A DNA stretch of 64,000 nucleotides from JAFDCJ01 sp964527835 (lineage in GTDB: Bacteria > Desulfobacterota > Desulfobacteria > Desulfobacterales > JAFDCJ01). The translations under genes were made by a program, and so were the position numbers. The notes beneath the pieces were generated by a model. It saw nothing but the letters and a program-made list of their open reading frames with translations. It was not told the DNA's origin and did not search any database. The stretch is taken from assembly GCA_964527835.1 (NCBI GenBank), contig CAZGNV010000021.1, positions 5,617-69,616 on the forward strand, read 5' to 3'. This document shows, piece by piece, positions 61,503 through 64,000 of the stretch (its first letter is position 1; every line of letters begins with the position of its first letter).

Positions 61503-61539
61503 AAAAAAGGGAGCGCCTGACGGCAGCTCCCTTTTTTAA
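61503..61539. terminator. bidirectional terminator between kinase and sat
   Basis: GGGAGC pairs with GCTCCC, flanked by A6 on the left and T6 on the right, so it can end transcripts from both convergent genes. Confidence 0.85.
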
Positions 61540-61571
61540 TGTTGACGCGTTTTCAGGTTTGGACTCCCGGC

Positions 61572-62852
61572 TTACTTGCCGTCTCCGGTGGCCGCACCGT
61601 GCAGTTTGATTTCAACTTTTTCGGTCAGGCCCTGGTAATACTCGCGCAGGATTTCCAATACCTCGTCCCGGCCGAAGTGATCCGGAATCTCACCGCCTTC
61701 GGAAAGCATCTTGCGCAGCATGGTTCCGCTGAGCAGCACCCGGTCTTCCTTGTCATGGGGACAGGTTCGCAGCGAGGCCATACCGTCGCACTTGTAGCAG
61801 TAAAATGTCCAGTCGATTTTCAGCGGGGTGCACAGCAACGCCTTGCCCGGCTCCGATGGATGCGGAATTTTTTCGAAGATTGTCTGGGCTTCGAACATCC
61901 CGTAAAAGTCTCCCACCCCGGCATGGTCGCGGCCGATAATCATCCGGGAGCAGCCGTAGTTCTGGCGGAAAGTGGCATGCAGCAGGCCTTCCCGGGGGCC
62001 GGCGTAGCGCATATCCAGGGGATAGCCGCCCTGGACGACATTTGCCTCCACGAAATAGTTTTTCACCAGGGCATCGATGCATTTGACCCGGACTTCGGCA
62101 GGAATGTCACCAGGCTTCAGGTTGCCCACCAGGGAATGGATGTACACCCCGTCGCAGACTTCCACTGCGATTTTGCACAGATACTCATGGGAGCGGTGCA
62201 TGGGATTGCGCAGCTGCAAGGCCGCCACTTCGCTCCAGCCCCTTTCTTCGAATATCTTGCGCGACTGCTCCGGCCGCATGTAAATGCCCGCATAGCGCGT
62301 GGGATATTCCCCCTCGCTGAGCACCTTGACCGGCCCTGCCAGGTTGACGTCTTTCTGGTTCATCACCATCTGGACCCCGGGATGATCGTCCTTGGCAACC
62401 TTCCAGAACTCTTCCGCCGTGGGAGTGCCTTCCCCCATGTAGACTTTTTCGCATTCATACTTCTTGTCGGCCTCGGTCATTTCAAATTTTTCGGTGACCT
62501 TCATGGTGGCCATGATTTCATCGCCTTCCGGGTCATACAGGGCGATCTCGTCTCCCTCGCTGATGCTGTCGGCATCTTCCTTGGACGCTGAAAGGGTCAC
62601 CGGGATGGGCCAGAAGGTTCCATCGGCAAGCAGGAAATTGTCGCAGACCCCCTTCCAGTCCGCTTTGGTCATAAAGCCGATCAGCGGACTGAATCCGCCA
62701 ATGCCCATCATGATCAGGTCGCCCTTTTCGCGCGGTGAGATCGAAAGCTTTTTCAGCCCCTCGGCTTTTTTCTTTTCAGCCTCCAGTTCAGCGCCTTCCA
62801 GCAGACAGCAGGTCAAGCCCTTTCCGCCATGAGGTGGAATTAATTTTGCCAT
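61572..62852 (-). CDS. sat: ATP sulfurylase (sulfate adenylyltransferase)
   Basis: Activates sulfate to APS with ATP. The 426 residues have the active-site QLRNPMHRSHE (Gln213-His222), the GRDHAGVGD loop, and the zinc site CYKCDGMASLRTC of this monofunctional type. The N-terminal PUA-like part starts MAKLIPPHGGK. ATG 62852 follows AAAGGAG; the start at 62873 is unlikely. It lies on the other strand from apr/qmo. Confidence 0.98.
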   Translation of the reverse strand: MAKLIPPHGGKGLTCCLLEGAELEAEKKKAEGLKKLSISPREKGDLIMMGIGGFSPLIGFMTKADWKGVCDNFLLADGTFWPIPVTLSASKEDADSISEGDEIALYDPEGDEIMATMKVTEKFEMTEADKKYECEKVYMGEGTPTAEEFWKVAKDDHPGVQMVMNQKDVNLAGPVKVLSEGEYPTRYAGIYMRPEQSRKIFEERGWSEVAALQLRNPMHRSHEYLCKIAVEVCDGVYIHSLVGNLKPGDIPAEVRVKCIDALVKNYFVEANVVQGGYPLDMRYAGPREGLLHATFRQNYGCSRMIIGRDHAGVGDFYGMFEAQTIFEKIPHPSEPGKALLCTPLKIDWTFYCYKCDGMASLRTCPHDKEDRVLLSGTMLRKMLSEGGEIPDHFGRDEVLEILREYYQGLTEKVEIKLHGAATGDGK

Positions 62853-62888
62853 TTGTTCTTGTCTCCTTTCCATTTTAGTTTATCAATT

Positions 62889-62907
62889 AAATCGTGTCGC
62901 ACGATTT
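62889..62907. promoter_or_regulatory. palindrome in the sat leader
   Basis: AAATCGTG-TCG-CACGATTT is a perfect 8-bp inverted repeat around 3 nt, between the predicted transcript start and the ribosome site. It may be an operator or a leader hairpin. It does not fit the Rex or HcpR consensus I know. Confidence 0.4.
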
Positions 62908-62933
62908 GGGTAGCCTTTTGGATCAAAGAGCAA

Positions 62934-62962
62934 CATTTAATAAGGATCAACTGATTTGTCAA
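62934..62962 (-). promoter_or_regulatory. candidate promoter of sat
   Basis: On the minus strand TTGACA (62962-62957) and TAAATG (62939-62934) are 17 bp apart, 82 bp upstream of the start codon. The -35 is perfect, the -10 moderate. Confidence 0.6.
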
Positions 62963-63036
62963 GACCAATTGGCAGGTTCTAAAAAATCAGTCTGATCTGG
63001 AATCAATCAAACCCAGGGGGACATTTGCATCACTCG

Positions 63037-63212
63037 GGGCATAAAAACCGACGTGAATTGGCCGGGGGATGGTGTTTTCTGCGACGGCATGGTTTCATAC
63101 CGGCTGGAAGAAAATATCATGCGCCGGCCAATTCTCACCTTCAATTTTATTCACTGCCGATGGCACCCCAAATGGACACCAAAAGCGAGACCAAAATGCA
63201 TATTGCGCGCGC
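63037..63212. repeat. palindromic repeat, family 2, copy 2 (uninterrupted)
   Basis: It matches the copy at 49703-49944 except that the 114-bp insertion is absent: the junction reads GCGACGGCATGGTTTCAT. Its right end (63162-63208) matches, inverted, the left flank of family 1 copy C (49530-49484). It fills the 385-bp gap between sat and the vWA gene, in which no open gene is supported. Confidence 0.7.
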
Positions 63213-63237
63213 CGCCGCCTGCATAGCATAAAGCGAT

Positions 63238-64000
63238 TCATGGCCTTACACTGTTCAAACCCACAAACGTGCCGCCGTTTTTGTGGCACAGAATCCGCAT
63301 CAGGGTGGCGAAGCGCTGGCCGGTGTTGCCGGGCTGGCGGGTGAATGTCATCACCGTGGGAAACCCCACGGCATGGATCCGGACCCGGCGTGTTCCGTCG
63401 GCGGCCGCCCGGTTGATACGGTCCACCGTGTCGATTACCGGCTGCATGGCGCCGCCGGAAAACTCGTCGCCGAAAACATAAAGGCTGATTTTCTTGTCGG
63501 GGGCATAAAAGCTCCGGATGGCGACTTCGATGCCCTCCACCGGGCTGCTGTTGCTGAAAGAGCGCCAGCTGCGCAGGTTGGATATAATGGCCCGGCGGCG
63601 CGCCGGGCTGTCGGGGATCCACTTGCCGCGGTAGCGCGAAAACATGTAGTTGCCCATGTCATTCATGACCTGGATGCCCTTGACGCGGGGATAGATCTTC
63701 AGGGTTTCAGCCAGTTTTTTCAGCACCATGGGCCAGGCGTTGCGCTGCATGCTGCCCGAGGTATCGATGATGAAAATGATGTACTCGCTGTCCACCGGAA
63801 TGCCGCCTACGGAACGCCGGATGGTGCGGGGCTGTTTTTTTAACAGCCGCTGCATCTCGGTGGTCAATTCCTGCAGGGCCCGGGCCAGTTTGTCTTCGAT
63901 AATGTTCTGTACCCGGGCCGACTGGCTGGAGGCCGCAAATTGCCCCTGCACCCTTGACAGGTCGCCCTGAAGGCTTGCCAGCCGCGTTTGCTCGTCGGAC
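63238..64000 (-). CDS. von Willebrand factor A domain protein, 5' end missing
   Basis: The visible 253 C-terminal residues comprise a Gln/Ser-rich coiled-coil region continuing beyond the window edge, then a vWA domain with the MIDAS start DTSGSM (IIFIIDTSGSMQRN). Strands (ISLYVFGDEFSGG) and RVRIHAVGFPTV complete it. The GTG at 63951 is not the start: the same frame, with the same coiled-coil character, runs on to 64000. Such proteins often act in surface or complex assembly; the role here is unknown. Confidence 0.8.
   Translation of the reverse strand, partial: SDEQTRLASLQGDLSRVQGQFAASSQSARVQNIIEDKLARALQELTTEMQRLLKKQPRTIRRSVGGIPVDSEYIIFIIDTSGSMQRNAWPMVLKKLAETLKIYPRVKGIQVMNDMGNYMFSRYRGKWIPDSPARRRAIISNLRSWRSFSNSSPVEGIEVAIRSFYAPDKKISLYVFGDEFSGGAMQPVIDTVDRINRAAADGTRRVRIHAVGFPTVMTFTRQPGNTGQRFATLMRILCHKNGGTFVGLNSVRP

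Overview
The window looks like a chromosomal segment of a dissimilatory sulfate-reducing bacterium of the Desulfobacterota, most likely near the Desulfobacterales. The basis is a complete aprBA-qmoABC set plus sat, the order rimP-nusA-infB-ylxP-rbfA-nrnA-truB-rpsO-pnp, an acyl-CoA dehydrogenase inside a fatty-acid cluster, and moderately GC-rich coding sequence. The genus cannot be fixed from the sequence alone. No prophage, insertion sequence, transposase or CRISPR array was seen.

Layout. 1-3.2 kb: 5' part of a Rel/SpoT gene, proS (archaeal type) and ispG, all on minus. 3.2-5.4 kb: an intergenic palindrome, a small tandem-duplicated protein of unknown function and an MltF-like lytic transglycosylase, on plus. 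5.4-16.5 kb: a long minus-strand run reading rpmF, acyl-CoA dehydrogenase, fabG, acpP, fabF, rpiB, dCMP deaminase, nrdR, ribD, ribE, ribBA, ribH, nusB and an MBL hydrolase. 16.5-21.3 kb: gltX, tRNA-Gln(CTG), an AIM24-family gene and glnS. 21.3-25.6 kb: fcl, cysQ, a VanZ-like membrane protein and a Rel-like HD protein. 25.7-38.8 kb: minus-strand information-processing superoperon from tRNA-Gly(CCC) and rimP through nusA, infB, rbfA, nrnA, truB, rpsO, pnp, an M16 peptidase and dut to an MBL hydrolase. 38.9-45.9 kb: infC-rpmI-rplT-pheS-pheT-merR, a deaminase and an HsdR-N-like gene. 46-50.8 kb: dgt, three YkgJ-type cysteine-cluster genes and an SDR that lacks the catalytic lysine. 51-62.9 kb: the sulfate activation and reduction locus, aprBA and qmoABC, with a hybrid histidine kinase, then sat on the opposite strand. 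63.2 kb to the end: a vWA protein running off the edge.

How it works together. Sat makes APS from sulfate and ATP, AprBA reduces APS to sulfite, and QmoABC feeds quinol electrons to AprBA. A kinase with a periplasmic solute-binding sensor sits between qmoC and sat. The remaining blocks are translation, RNA decay, riboflavin, nucleotide and fatty-acid metabolism.

Most unusual signal. Intergenic gaps carry a dispersed family of long inverted repeats with a conserved 49-bp apical core and arms that differ between copies while staying self-complementary (about 10.2, 41.8 and 49.5 kb, plus half-copies). A second palindromic family occurs at about 49.7 and 63.0 kb, one copy carrying a 114-bp insertion between 6-bp direct repeats. 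Other points of note are an apparent AUA start codon for infC, a stand-alone Rel-like HD protein, and a tRNA gene plus attenuator in front of rimP-nusA, as in the E. coli metY operon.
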